From Desertibacillus haloalkaliphilus (GTDB lineage: Bacteria; Bacillota; Bacilli; Bacillales; KJ1-10-99), in NCBI RefSeq assembly GCF_019039105.1, contig NZ_JAHPIV010000001.1, forward strand, positions 393,739 through 457,738: 64,000 nucleotides of DNA, given 5' to 3'. The translations under genes were made by a program, and so were the position numbers. Positions 46,431 to 55,449 of the stretch are shown here, piece by piece (the stretch's first letter is position 1; every line of letters begins with the position of its first letter). Below the pieces are notes generated by a model. The model made no database searches, had not been told where the DNA came from, and worked only from the letters and a program-made list of their open reading frames with translations.

Positions 46431-47924
46431 TTATTTTGAACGAGCAAGATTTGCTAGCGTCCGCACCATCGCACCTGTCCCACCCTTTGGTCCAATGGCT
46501 GACGGTTTACTCGCCCAAGCCGTACCGGCGATGTCAAGATGAACCCACGGTGTATCTTCTGCAAATTCACCGATAAATAGCCCTGCCGTAATGCTCCCTG
46601 CCATTCGTCCCGGAGAGTTGTTTAAGTCAGCAACATCACTCGTTTTTAACAATTCTTTATAAGGGGTAAAAGCTGGCAAGCGCCAAATCCATTCGCCTGC
46701 TGTGTATCCGGCTTCAAGGACTTCTTCGACGAAGGTTTCATCATTTGTCACCGCTCCTGTCGTCCATTCCCCAAGCGCGACAAGCACGGCACCTGTTAAT
46801 GTCGCAACGTCGACGATCCGGCTTGCACCAAGCTGTTTCGCATACGTGACCCCGTCTGCTAAAATTAAACGACCTTCAGCATCGGTGTTGCGCACTTCAA
46901 TCGTTTTTCCATTCATGGAACGGATCACATCCCCCGGTTTTAACGCCGAACCATTCAGTAAATTTTCCGTTGCCGGGATGACCGCGAGAACATTGGCATC
47001 TGGCTTCAACTCACCGATGACATCCATCGCACCAAGAACGGCTGCACCGCCGCCCATATCCATTTTCATTTCATGCATCGATGCCTTGGGCTTAATGGAG
47101 ATCCCACCTGAGTCAAACGTCAAACCTTTGCCGACAAAGCATAGCACATCGTCCCACTCACTTTTCCCTTGAAATTTTAAGACGATCATTTTCGGTGGCT
47201 CATCACTGCCACTTGCTACAGCAAGCAAAGAACCCATGCCTAGTTTTTCCATATCTTCGCGCTCAAGAATATCGATCTCGAGCTGATGGCGCTCAGCAAT
47301 TTCAGTTGCTTGTTCGGCGAGATCGGTAGGCGTCATTAAGTTGGCCGGGGTATTCACAAGTGCACGCGCGAGGTTCGTGCCTCTTGCATACACCTTACCC
47401 GAGGTGATCCCTGCCCTTACAGCTTCAAGGTCTTGTTGACTATAAAAGGTAACCGCTTCAATCACCGTTTCAATTTCATTCGTTTTTTCCTTATAATCGG
47501 CAACGTGATAGCTTGTAAGCCCAAACAGTTCCGTGATCACATGTGCCGTTTCCCTGATGGCAAACGTATCGGTCATCAATGAATCAAAGGCAATTGCAAC
47601 ATCAGTTGGTTTGTCTTTATGAATGTGCCGAAATCCAGCAGCAACCGCTTCACGAAGGGTCTCTTCACCGAAATCTGCTTTCTTTCCGAGCCCTAGAAAG
47701 TACACTTGCCTGGCCTCACTTTTTCCGAGTGTAAACACTTTTGTGACAGCCTTATGAGACTTCTTGATTTGTTTATCCTTAAGTAACGACGAGAGATGAC
47801 CTTCTAACTGGTCATCAATCGTTTTTGCCACACCAGTTAACTCGCGATCATCAGCGAACAAGCCGATGAGAAGAGCATCATGGTCGGTCCCCGCTGTCAT
47901 ATCTGTTTTCACTTCAAACATCAT
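46431..47924 (-). CDS. pepA: Leucyl aminopeptidase (M17, YuiE)
   Basis: 497-aa cytosolic metallopeptidase removing N-terminal residues. Seen: GKGLTFDSGGISIKP, MKMDMGGGAAVLG, and the signature NTDAEGRLILADG carrying metal ligands, plus LTGAVLVALG. ATG 47924 or the second ATG; GGAGATGAG upstream. Position matches B. subtilis yuiE. Confidence 0.97.
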   Translation of the reverse strand: MMFEVKTDMTAGTDHDALLIGLFADDRELTGVAKTIDDQLEGHLSSLLKDKQIKKSHKAVTKVFTLGKSEARQVYFLGLGKKADFGEETLREAVAAGFRHIHKDKPTDVAIAFDSLMTDTFAIRETAHVITELFGLTSYHVADYKEKTNEIETVIEAVTFYSQQDLEAVRAGITSGKVYARGTNLARALVNTPANLMTPTDLAEQATEIAERHQLEIDILEREDMEKLGMGSLLAVASGSDEPPKMIVLKFQGKSEWDDVLCFVGKGLTFDSGGISIKPKASMHEMKMDMGGGAAVLGAMDVIGELKPDANVLAVIPATENLLNGSALKPGDVIRSMNGKTIEVRNTDAEGRLILADGVTYAKQLGASRIVDVATLTGAVLVALGEWTTGAVTNDETFVEEVLEAGYTAGEWIWRLPAFTPYKELLKTSDVADLNNSPGRMAGSITAGLFIGEFAEDTPWVHLDIAGTAWASKPSAIGPKGGTGAMVRTLANLARSK

Positions 47925-47953
47925 CTCATCTCCTAACGAATGTTTATCGACGT

Positions 47954-48334
47954 TTAGTCGTCGTGTAAATAGAGGGCGAGCTCTGGTAATTTCGGGAGCG
48001 ATGATACTTGATCAAATGGTACACGATCCAAATCCTGTGGTATAATTGACAGGCAACTTTCAATGAAGTTATTGACTTCTTCAAGGTCGACACCCCAAAA
48101 AAATGGGCGATAGTTCTGGATATACTGGTGACCTGCATTCATCATGACTCGTGCACCTTTAATATTCCCATATTCATAATGATAAATCGCGACCGTCATC
48201 TGTAGGAGACCTTTGAGGAAGCCATTATCTTTTTCCGTCATCCAGATTTCTTCTAACAAATCGTGACAGGTATAATAATCACCTTCATTGAATTTAATAA
48301 AGAACTCGTAATATTCAAGTGGATAATCACTCAT
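47954..48334 (-). CDS. DUF309 family protein
   Basis: 126 aa, all-helical. YPLEYYEFFIKFNEGDYYTCHDLLEEIW and FLKGLLQMTVAIYHYEYGNIKGA are the DUF309 pattern (FNxGxY.xxHxxLExxW). Function unknown. ATG 48334 with GGAGGG upstream; 29 bases before the pepA start, so possibly cotranscribed. Confidence 0.9.
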   Translation of the reverse strand: MSDYPLEYYEFFIKFNEGDYYTCHDLLEEIWMTEKDNGFLKGLLQMTVAIYHYEYGNIKGARVMMNAGHQYIQNYRPFFWGVDLEEVNNFIESCLSIIPQDLDRVPFDQVSSLPKLPELALYLHDD

Positions 48335-48502
48335 GACAACCCTCCGAAACGTGAAACTTACACATAAGCTTCCACGATAGTGTTGTTGTCATATTTTAGC
48401 ATGAGAGTGACAGATTTAACAGCCTTGTAAATGGGTAATACCGTAGAAGAATGAACAGAATAAGAACTAACAGAAGCGTAAAGAAAGGACGACCGTTAAC
48501 CA

Positions 48503-48979
48503 ATGGATTTATTGCACAACTTCCCCTTATGGGCTGCACTATTTAGCATCTTTATTGCACAATTTGTAAAAGTTCCGCTCGCATTTATCGCTACAAGGAA
48601 AGTCGAGTGGGGGTTGCTTACAAGTACGGGTGGAATGCCAAGTTCTCACTCAGCAGCTGTCACCGCCTTATCAACGGCAATTGCCCTTGAACACGGTTTA
48701 GGTTCCCCATTGTTTGCAATAACAACGATTTTCGGAATTATCGTTATGTTTGACGCGACTGGTATTCGCCGTCATGCCGGCTATCATGCCACGGTATTAA
48801 ACCAGCTTGTCACTGACTTTAACAAGCTCGTTGAAGAAGCGAAGTCATGGCCGAAAAAGGAAGAAACCGAAAAACGAGAAGAATTAAAAGAACTTCTAGG
48901 ACATCAACCGATCGAAGTCTTCTTTGGCGGTTTATTAGGAATCGTACTCGCACTTACCCTTCATGCAGTGGTATATTAG
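48503..48979 (+). CDS. yuiD: Divergent PAP2 family membrane protein YuiD
   Basis: 158 aa, four to five helices; TGGMPSSHSAAVTAL and TGIRRHAGYHATVLNQL match the DUF212/PAP2-like family, with the PSSH block corresponding to an acid phosphatase motif. Substrate unknown. ATG 48503. Confidence 0.93.
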   Translation: MDLLHNFPLWAALFSIFIAQFVKVPLAFIATRKVEWGLLTSTGGMPSSHSAAVTALSTAIALEHGLGSPLFAITTIFGIIVMFDATGIRRHAGYHATVLNQLVTDFNKLVEEAKSWPKKEETEKREELKELLGHQPIEVFFGGLLGIVLALTLHAVVY

Positions 48980-49012
48980 AGAAAGATTGGTAAAAAGAGG
49001 GGAGAAAAACCG

Positions 49013-49822
49013 ATGAGAATTGTTTCGATATGCCCGAGTAATACGGAATTGCTTGCTTATTTAGGTGTCACATCAGACATTGTCGCCGTTGATGATTACT
49101 CAGATTGGCCAAAAGAAATTACGACATTACCAAGGTTAGGTCCAGATCTTAATATTGATATTGACAAGCTAGAAACATTCAAACCTGATTTAGTTGTCGC
49201 CTCATTAAGTGTTCCAGGCATGGAGAAAAATGTTGAAGCACTTAAAGAAAGAAATATACCTCATGTTGTTCTGCAACCAAATTCGCTAGATGAAATAGCT
49301 GAAGACTTATTAAGATTAGGGAAGCTTGTAGGTGTTGAAGAGCGAGCGAAGGAACTCGTCACGCGCTATCACCAATTTATTGATTCGTATGCTGAACAAG
49401 CGAAAGGCGTTGACATCCAAAACCTTTACTGGGAATGGTGGCCAAAGCCGATCTTTACCCCAGGGAAGACGAATTGGCTAACGATGATTAGTGAATTAGC
49501 TGGTGGTAACAACGTATTTGCTGACCAAAACAAGCCTAGTGTACAAACCGACTGGGACGATGTTGCAGGTCGTAACCCTGATCACATCTGCCTCGTTTGG
49601 GTCGGCGTCCAACAGCAAAAGGTAAACCCTGAGATCGTCAAGAAGCGCCCGGGTTGGAGTGAGCTTGATGCGATCCAAGCGGAGAACATTCATATTTTAG
49701 AAGAGCCATTGTTCTGCCGCCCATCCCCACGTCTGTTGTTAGGATTAAAGCGAATCGCTGCGATCCTTCATCCGGAGCAGTTCCCTAGCGATGATGGCAT
49801 CGATCCACTTTTAAATAAGTAA
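49013..49822 (+). CDS. BtuF-like solute-binding fold protein without signal peptide
   Basis: 269 aa covering a complete type III periplasmic-binding domain (PF01497): MRIVSICPSNTELLAYLG, RLGPDLNIDIDKLETFKPDLVV, PGKTNWLTMISELAGG and RPSPRLLLGLKRIAAI. Relatives capture cobalamin or iron chelates outside the membrane, but this protein starts directly at the fold with no signal peptide or lipobox, so it should be cytoplasmic. No ABC permease or ATPase is adjacent. 33 bases downstream of yuiD, likely cotranscribed. Confidence 0.88.
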   Translation: MRIVSICPSNTELLAYLGVTSDIVAVDDYSDWPKEITTLPRLGPDLNIDIDKLETFKPDLVVASLSVPGMEKNVEALKERNIPHVVLQPNSLDEIAEDLLRLGKLVGVEERAKELVTRYHQFIDSYAEQAKGVDIQNLYWEWWPKPIFTPGKTNWLTMISELAGGNNVFADQNKPSVQTDWDDVAGRNPDHICLVWVGVQQQKVNPEIVKKRPGWSELDAIQAENIHILEEPLFCRPSPRLLLGLKRIAAILHPEQFPSDDGIDPLLNK

Positions 49823-49835
49823 ATCTGATATTGAT

Positions 49836-49885
49836 AAGAGGTTGCCAAAAGGTTGACTCCCCTTTTGAGGCAACCTCTTTCTTTT
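49836..49885. terminator. Bidirectional terminator
   Basis: AAGAGGTTGCCAAAAGG pairs with CCTTTTGAGGCAACCTCTT, then TTCTTTT; lies between the convergent BtuF-like and yuiC genes. Confidence 0.88.
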
Positions 49886-49888
49886 ATA

Positions 49889-50593
49889 TTAGAATGACAT
49901 TTGATTACGGAACACTTGGACAGATTCGTCCTCATTCAAGGCGCGTAAGTCGTTTTCTGTTAAATGCCCATCGCCTTCTTTAACAACATATACTTCAATT
50001 TCTTGTTTACCCCAGTTCTCATACACTTCTTCTACTGTATCATAATAAAGGTCAATCTTATTTCCTTTTATCGCCGAACCCGTGTCAGCCACAACGCCAT
50101 AGCCATAGCCCGGAATAAATAAAACAGTCCCAATGGGGTATGTAGCCGGATCGGCAGCGATTGTTGAATATAAATCACGTGTGACTTGTACACCAGAAAA
50201 CGTAATCCCATACCCCGGATGTCCTGGTGATTTACCAGTCGACTCAACTCCTGCCGTATAGCCCGTTGCGACAACAGTCTCAGACGGATAACGACTCCAA
50301 TCAATCGCCTCTTCTATCGGGACAGGGTCTGATTCAACGACCTCATGAGACATCGCTCGTGACGCTTCTACAATGCCTGGGAGCTCTTTTTCCGGAAGCA
50401 CCGTTTGTTTCATTGCACTTTCTTCTACATTATGATTTGCATCTAGTAGTCCAAATTGAAATGGTCCTTTATAAATCCAATCTGACAGTTCCTTTACACC
50501 GACTCCTGAGATTGAATGAAATGTAGTAAATAAAGCCGCTGTCAAAAGGGCTGTCATTGTTGCTCTTATCCCGATAATTTTGACAATTTCCAT
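49889..50593 (-). CDS. yuiC: 3D-domain cell-wall hydrolase YuiC (Sps-like)
   Basis: 234 aa. An N-terminal hydrophobic segment (signal or anchor), a linker, and a C-terminal 3D domain with three conserved Asp: [20 protein letters not shown]. subtilis YuiC is a MltA-like lytic transglycosylase of the stationary-phase-survival group; the same activity is inferred. ATG 50593 with GAGAGGAG upstream. Confidence 0.92.
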   Translation of the reverse strand: MEIVKIIGIRATMTALLTAALFTTFHSISGVGVKELSDWIYKGPFQFGLLDANHNVEESAMKQTVLPEKELPGIVEASRAMSHEVVESDPVPIEEAIDWSRYPSETVVATGYTAGVESTGKSPGHPGYGITFSGVQVTRDLYSTIAADPATYPIGTVLFIPGYGYGVVADTGSAIKGNKIDLYYDTVEEVYENWGKQEIEVYVVKEGDGHLTENDLRALNEDESVQVFRNQMSF

Positions 50594-50790
50594 ATTCTTT
50601 CCACTCCTCTCACTGACTAAGCTTCTCCAGTTTTGAAGAAAATATTCAGTGACGGAGTAAAAGTGATGGTGAGTAGTTAGGGTTTTACGTGGAAGGAGAG
50701 ACGGTGGAATTCGTCAACGAGTGTTATGGGCGATGGAAGGAAAAATTTAGTTAGTAAGGTGGCTAGCGTTTTGCTGGATTTAGGGGCTTC

Positions 50791-51003
50791 CGGACCCTCA
50801 GTTCCTTATTTCCGCTTTTTCGCCCTGTTTGAGGGGCAAACGGACCCTCAGTTCCTTATTTCATTCACAAGCCACATTTTCTAAGCGCTTTTGCTCATTC
50901 AAGGGATCCTAAGTCCTCTTCACCTCTTTTTCACGCGCTTTTCCATCAAATAGCGGACTCACGGTCCACTTGACCTCACTCGCGGACCCTCAGTTCCTTA
51001 TTT
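50791..51003. repeat. CGGACCCTCAG repeat cluster
   Basis: The 20-mer CGGACCCTCAGTTCCTTATT begins at 50791, 50841 and 50983 with no differences; degenerate relatives lie near 50902 and 50953, giving a rough 50-bp period. CGCTTTT is interspersed between units. Confidence 0.9.
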
Positions 51004-51072
51004 TCCTCTTTCTGCGTGGTTTTAGCCAGGTAATCGGAAACAACTTGATTGACACTCACCTGCACACAAAAC

Positions 51073-51102
51073 AAAAAAGGCTCCCCATTAACAGGAAACC
51101 TA
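51073..51102 (-). terminator. Terminator of yuiB
   Basis: AGGTTTCC pairs imperfectly with GGGGAGCCT, followed by TTTTTTGTTTT on the minus strand. Confidence 0.7.
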
Positions 51103-51114
51103 ACAACGCTTGTC

Positions 51115-51432
51115 CTAAAACATTTGATAGCCTCGAACACGCAACATCCGAATCACAATGCCCGCAGCAATGGCCCCAAATAAGCCACTCGATAAAACGA
51201 GAATATCGACCAATTTGAGTGCGATCAAATCCTGACCTAACGCCGCAAACGACGAAAGAGGTGCCGTGAAATATTTATAAAAGCTTACATTATCAACAAT
51301 CGTAATAACAATAATCGGATAAATAATAGCCATTACCCACGTAGAACGTAGCAGCATATTCAATAAAAAACCGATCCCAAAAAATAAAATCAAAAATAAC
51401 ATCATTGAAATAATTAACTGTGGTAAACTCAA
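51115..51432 (-). CDS. yuiB: Membrane protein YuiB
   Basis: 105 aa, three hydrophobic helices (LIISMMLFLILFFGIGFLL, WVMAIIYPIIVITIV, ILVLSSGLFGAIAAGIVI). Matches B. subtilis YuiB in length and position between yuiC and yuiA. Function unknown. Start TTG 51432 with GGAGGTG upstream. Confidence 0.88.
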   Translation of the reverse strand: MSLPQLIISMMLFLILFFGIGFLLNMLLRSTWVMAIIYPIIVITIVDNVSFYKYFTAPLSSFAALGQDLIALKLVDILVLSSGLFGAIAAGIVIRMLRVRGYQMF

Positions 51433-51630
51433 CTCTTACACCTCCGTATCAATGTTAGTTTACTGAAACGATACGAAGGCGTCAACAACGAAATCTTGAC
51501 AATGTGTTTATCTACAAAACCTATATCAGCTTACCTTCCATCAAAACATTTTAGATAGGCCAACAGGCGTCCTAAAGATTTTGCTTTAGACCACACTCCC
51601 GCAAGAACCACTTCAATGTTCCCACGAACT

Positions 51631-51701
51631 CAATCTAAGGCGGCGCGAGTAAGCCTACTTCATCGATCATCAACCTTGCTGGCGCGCTCCGAACCCTTTA
51701 C
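51631..51701. repeat. 71-bp interspersed repeat, copy 1
   Basis: Begins CAATCTAAGGCGGCGCGAGT and ends GGCGCGCTCC then GAACCCTTTAC. Identical to copy 2 at 51750-51820 except one base. Confidence 0.92.
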
Positions 51702-51749
51702 CACTCCTTGATTCAGCTTCTCCTCAACAGTGATATTTCCCTCATGCTT

Positions 51750-51820
51750 CAATCTAAGGCGGCGCGAGTAAGCCTACTTCATCGATCATCAACCTTGCTG
51801 GCGCACTCCGAACCCTTTAC
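51750..51820. repeat. 71-bp interspersed repeat, copy 2
   Basis: Direct repeat of copy 1, 119 bp further on; GGCGCACTCC in place of GGCGCGCTCC. Ends next to the yuiA terminator. Confidence 0.92.
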
Positions 51821-51821
51821 A

Positions 51822-51850
51822 TTAAAAACCACACAGCTTTAGCGCTGTGC
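51822..51850 (-). terminator. Terminator overlapping yuiA stop
   Basis: CACAGCGCTAAAGCTGTG stem followed by TGGTTTTTAATG on the minus strand; the stem includes the yuiA stop codon. Confidence 0.75.
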
Positions 51851-51988
51851 AGCCTTTGTTTCATATGACTTTCCCTCACCAGTGCAATGATCACATGTTT
51901 CTGTACCACCAAGGCGCAATTGGAAATAGCCAGCACCTTCACAATAAGGACATTCACCACTTTTGAGCTGTTTTCGTTCAAAAATCAT
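51839..51988 (-). CDS. yuiA: YuiA-like small zinc-finger protein
   Basis: 49 aa with two CxxCxGxG motifs, CPYCEGAG and CDHCTGEG, of the DnaJ zinc-finger type, on either side of YFQLRLGGTET. Probably binds one zinc. The frame is open further upstream but ATG 51988 gives the known YuiA length. Downstream neighbours yuiB and yuiC match B. subtilis. Confidence 0.85.
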   Translation of the reverse strand: MIFERKQLKSGECPYCEGAGYFQLRLGGTETCDHCTGEGKSYETKAAQR

Positions 51989-52140
51989 CCATACCACCCG
52001 CTTCCGATTATAAGTATCTGAACTTTCAGATAATATATCAAAAACTACCCAGATTGAAAAGTGGCAAATCAAACGAAAATCAGCTAAATAAGCGAAAGAA
52101 AGCAGAGTATCCTCTTTCTTACTCTGCTTTTTTGCGTGTT

Positions 52141-52205
52141 CAAAAAGATGGCAATGGCTCCGCACTCTACTCGACCTTAGAAATAAAACCACTCCTAGAG
52201 GCTTA
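52141..52205 (-). repeat. Degenerate TGGGTTT-loop element
   Basis: Minus strand reads CTAGGAGTGGTTTTATTTCT, then GAGTGCGGAGCCATTGCC, matching the 3' half of the elements at 19.2 and 58.1 kb (GAGTGGGTTTCTC; GTGCGGAGCCATT). The 5' partner is missing. Confidence 0.5.
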
Positions 52206-52213
52206 AGACTCTT

Positions 52214-52693
52214 TTAATAAAAGATCTTATAATCTGTATAAGAAAACTGTTTACCTGGGTTTCCATGGTATTCTTCGAAGTATTTTTCTTTATATTCATT
52301 TAAAAACAACTGAAGCATTTTAGATGTTTTCGGATCTTTTTCTAATTGCTCAGGTGCGACAAATATTGCGCATTCAAGTTCACTTTTTTGGGTGATTACT
52401 TTTTCAGTAAGGGGCTTCAGTAAGAAAATCACTAAGTTATCGCTATAGATCCCCTCAATCACACCGGTTCGCAAACCGACGAGGTCGATCACTTCCGTTT
52501 CAATCCCTGTTTCTTCTTTGACCTCGCGGATCGCTGCTTGATCGACGGTTTCCCCATGGTTCACAAACCCAGCAGGTAATGACCACAGTCCTTTTAACCC
52601 ACCGTATTTTTTCTTAACAACGAGCCATTTCCCATCTTTAATTACAATACCAGCGGCGGCAAGCCATACCTTTCCCCTTTTCTGTTTTTCCAT
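52214..52693 (-). CDS. NUDIX hydrolase
   Basis: 159 aa. Nudix box complete: GFVNHGETVDQAAIREVKEE then TG (G-x5-E-x7-REVxEExG), near residues 40-62. Hydrolyses a nucleoside diphosphate linked to another group; the substrate cannot be inferred. ATG 52693 with AGAGAGGA upstream. Confidence 0.94.
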   Translation of the reverse strand: MEKQKRGKVWLAAAGIVIKDGKWLVVKKKYGGLKGLWSLPAGFVNHGETVDQAAIREVKEETGIETEVIDLVGLRTGVIEGIYSDNLVIFLLKPLTEKVITQKSELECAIFVAPEQLEKDPKTSKMLQLFLNEYKEKYFEEYHGNPGKQFSYTDYKIFY

Positions 52694-52803
52694 CTCGATC
52701 CGTCCTCTCTACCCCATTACTCTCTCAACATCATCACATAAAAGTTCCTTTCGTGAAGTTCTCGCTCTCCAAAGCTCAAGCCATTCTGAGCCTTTTGCCT
52801 ATG

Positions 52804-52841
52804 TAAAAAGAACAAAGACCTTGTGGCCTTTGTTCTTTCTA
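52804..52841 (-). terminator. Terminator of type II NADH dehydrogenase gene
   Basis: AAAGAACAAAGGCC pairs with GGTCTTTGTTCTTT, continuing into T on the minus strand. Confidence 0.9.
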
Positions 52842-52857
52842 CTATCTGATATTCGCT

Positions 52858-54060
52858 TTAGAATGGTTTTTTCCCTTTTTTCACCACGAGTGACATCCCA
52901 CCTAATAAGTAAAGGGAACGGTTGTCAATCACTTTTTTCATCATTGATGCTGAAGTACCGAATAATTTTTTCTTACCAACAACACCGATCGCTTCCTTAC
53001 CACCAAGTGAAGCAACTGTACCTTTAATATCTGGTGTAAATGCTTTTAGTTCTCCGCCTTTTACAAGTGCTTTTATGTTGCTTGCACAAGTGCCCGCTTG
53101 TTGGAGAGCAATTTGAGCTGTTGGCGGGTATGGACGATTGATTTCTTCATTAATAATTAACGCACAGTCTCCGACGATAAAAATGTCATCATGACCTGGT
53201 GCACGAAGATCAGATTCAACCTTAATACGTCCGCGCATCGCTTCAAAACCTGATTTCTCGATCACTGAGTTACCACGTACACCCGTTGCCCAAACAACTG
53301 TTTCAGACTTAATTTCTTCACCGTTGTTAAGAATGACGCCATCTTCAATGACCTCTTTAATTGGGCAATCAATTTTGAACTCTACACCTCTGCTCTCAAG
53401 CAAGTCCATCGCATACTCAACAAGCTCAGGATCAAACCCAGGTAGAGCTGTTGGTGCCGCTTCAATCACATACATTTTTACTTTTTCACGCGGAATGTCA
53501 AACTCTTTACAAAGCTCTGGTACGCGCTCTGTTAATTCACCAACAAACTCAATTCCCGTAAACCCAGCACCGGCCACGACAAATGTTAATAATTCGTCAC
53601 GTCCTTCTTCGCGGTTATGGTATTGTGCAAATTGGTATTCAATGTGTTCTTTGACTTCACGAACACCATTGACAGTCCACTTACTAAATGCATGCTCATG
53701 TACGCCTGGTACACCAAACGTCTCAGCTTCTGAACCAAGAGCAACAACAAGATAATCGTAGTCTACTTCTCCATTCTCAAGAATGACCTTCTTGTCTTCA
53801 CGCTTGATTTCAACAACACTATCTTGAACAAAGTTGACCTTCTTAAGATCAAGAATATAATCGATTGGCATACGTGCACGATCATGGTGCATCGTACCTG
53901 CTGCCGGTTCATGTAACCACGTCGTTTGGTAATGGTATTCATGCTTATTCACTAACGTAATGTCAGCTTCGTTATACCCTAACTCCTTTGTTAGTTGTGA
54001 TGCAGTCATTAAACCACCGTATCCCGCACCCAAAATGACGATTTTTGGCTTACTATTCAA
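52858..54060 (-). CDS. yumB: Type II NADH dehydrogenase (NDH-2), YumB-like
   Basis: Single-subunit, non-proton-pumping NADH:quinone oxidoreductase on the inner membrane face. About 400 aa: FAD motif [12 protein letters not shown] at the start, [21 protein letters not shown]-binding [16 protein letters not shown] near residue 165, [10 protein letters not shown] near 300 and QIALQQAG, all typical. Start uncertain: the frame opens at TTG 54075; TTG 54060 after GGATG gives the length of B. subtilis YumB and is used here. A Rex-like site lies about 75 bases upstream. Confidence 0.94.
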   Translation of the reverse strand: MNSKPKIVILGAGYGGLMTASQLTKELGYNEADITLVNKHEYHYQTTWLHEPAAGTMHHDRARMPIDYILDLKKVNFVQDSVVEIKREDKKVILENGEVDYDYLVVALGSEAETFGVPGVHEHAFSKWTVNGVREVKEHIEYQFAQYHNREEGRDELLTFVVAGAGFTGIEFVGELTERVPELCKEFDIPREKVKMYVIEAAPTALPGFDPELVEYAMDLLESRGVEFKIDCPIKEVIEDGVILNNGEEIKSETVVWATGVRGNSVIEKSGFEAMRGRIKVESDLRAPGHDDIFIVGDCALIINEEINRPYPPTAQIALQQAGTCASNIKALVKGGELKAFTPDIKGTVASLGGKEAIGVVGKKKLFGTSASMMKKVIDNRSLYLLGGMSLVVKKGKKPF

Positions 54061-54133
54061 CAAAATCACATCCAATTTCTTTAATTTGTTTGTAGTAGAT
54101 GTACTACTATTTTTCCATTACGCGCAAATAATA

Positions 54134-54151
54134 TTGTGATTTATTTCACGT
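54134..54151 (-). promoter_or_regulatory. Rex-type redox operator upstream of NDH-2
   Basis: TTGTGA-TTTATT-TCACGT, 17 of 18 positions compatible with the known Rex site TTGTGA-N6-TCACAA in its symmetric core. Rex represses when NADH is low relative to NAD+, and ndh is a known Rex target in B. subtilis; here it would tie NDH-2 to the NADH/NAD+ ratio. Confidence 0.7.
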
Positions 54152-54811
54152 AGTTAACGCTAAAAAAACAACGACAGCCATTAAATAAGGAATGACATCG
54201 TTTAAAATAAAAAAAGAATAATTATTTCAGCTGTTATAAAATCTTACAAAAAAAATGAAAAATTATGTCGTAAAATAGTCACAAATCACATCTATTATGA
54301 TATTTCTTTTCCATCCTTTTTTCAACCACTTTTTTGTTGATTTTTTCAGGGTGCTTTGTTACACAATGTTCTTCACTGTTTTCAATAAAGCAGCGCTTGA
54401 TTGACATACTTGCTTACTCTAACACTAACGTCTTTCATTAATAATATGCTTATTATCTATATCTATATTAAGAACTTTAGGTTGAATTTTTTGGTAAGTG
54501 CTTTGTCTCGACATGTATACGTCGAGACACGAAGCGACCGATAATAAAATTCAGAGCACAAGAGCCCAATGACCAGCTATAAAAATATAGCAGCGAACGA
54601 TGCTTGCGATTGATCAGGCGTGGCCAAGATTGATCTAAATGCGTACGTGATCATACAAGTTTTAGCGGATGATTTACCTTCCTTATAAAAGCTTAATATT
54701 AAAACTAATTACAACGAAATGTTCCTTCCTTTTGTATGTATAAAAGTTCCAAAAAACGGAGATAACTTAAATTAACAGAAAATTCCGCCGTAGGAAAGGA
54801 GCTTATCTCTA
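54152..54811. other. Intergenic region, 660 bases, AT-rich
   Basis: No coding frame recognised. Contains the hairpin cluster at 54486-54590 and the leader of the 36-aa gene. A TTGACA near 54400 could be a -35 element, without a convincing -10. Confidence 0.5.
54486..54590 (+). ncRNA. Candidate structured RNA
   Basis: TGTCTCGAC pairs with GTCGAGACA around ATGTATAC (54505-54530), nested in GCTT/GAAGC and, further out, GAATTTT/AAAATTC; a second hairpin GCTATA-AAAA-TATAGC follows (54575-54590). Noncoding and GC-richer than surroundings; 220 bases upstream of the 36-aa gene. Strand not certain. Confidence 0.4.
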
Positions 54812-54922
54812 ATGGAACATTTAATGGCTAATGAAGGATTATTATCTGCGATATTATTTGCGATCGGTTTTGCATGTCTAGCGCTTATCTTTAAAGCTAA
54901 ACCAAATAATAATGAAAAATAA
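54812..54922 (+). CDS. Small membrane peptide, 36 aa
   Basis: ATG 54812 preceded by GGAAAGGAG (10-base spacing), TAA at 54920. One hydrophobic helix (LLSAILFAIGFACLALIF) and a polar tail KAKPNNNEK. A terminator follows 75 bases later, so it is a self-contained transcription unit. No family recognised. Confidence 0.68.
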   Translation: MEHLMANEGLLSAILFAIGFACLALIFKAKPNNNEK

Positions 54923-54998
54923 TGTTTAAAACAGATAGATGTTGGTAATCATAATATTAATGGTTGAGTACTCCATCATTAAAAACTCCCCTTTTTTT

Positions 54999-55030
54999 CG
55001 CTACAGTGTAAAAGCTGTAGCGTTTTTATT
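54999..55030 (+). terminator. Terminator after the 36-aa gene
   Basis: CGCTACAG pairs with CTGTAGCG, followed by TTTTTATT. Confidence 0.9.
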
Positions 55031-55035
55031 AAGAG

Positions 55036-55233
55036 TCAAAATTCCAATTCTAAGTAATCAATGTAGGAGTATGTGTGGTTAGGCGTGCGAATTTGCTCTA
55101 TGTGATCAATCAACTTCTCCAGACACATTTTCGTTCGAAAGGAAAGAATTTCGTCTTCAAGGATTGGTATATCAGTAATCATAACCTTCGATCCGCTTCG
55201 ATGGTAAAACTCATAACTCGTAACTCTACTCAT
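55036..55233 (-). CDS. Small hypothetical protein, 65 aa
   Basis: 65 aa, soluble, acidic C-terminus (YSYIDYLELEF), no recognised domain. ATG 55233 with GGGTGGGAT upstream. The frame ends just next to the convergent terminator, which fits a real gene; no homolog recognised. Confidence 0.6.
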   Translation of the reverse strand: MSRVTSYEFYHRSGSKVMITDIPILEDEILSFRTKMCLEKLIDHIEQIRTPNHTYSYIDYLELEF

Positions 55234-55449
55234 GATATCCCACCCTATTTTTAGTTAGATACCTAGTATTATGACGAAGAAGTTAAAAATTGACAATACT
55301 ATGACAAAAATTATTGAAAAGTTTTGTCGATTTATTATTTCTTTCATCGAAGTCCTTTTCTTTTCGGTTTTTTTCCTGCATAATAAAACTGTAACCAAAA
55401 CTGAGTGACTATTCAGTCTTAACGATTTAAGCAAGGAGAGAGCAGTTCG

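Larger units (their letters stand above)
50594..51114. other. Intergenic region with short repeats
   Basis: About 520 bases without a gene. Holds the GGACCCTCAG repeat cluster (50791-51003) and the yuiB terminator. Confidence 0.6.

Noticed and set aside
50791..51003. Possible CRISPR array
   Set aside because: Repeat spacing is irregular (50 and 142 bp between exact copies), units degenerate, no cas genes.
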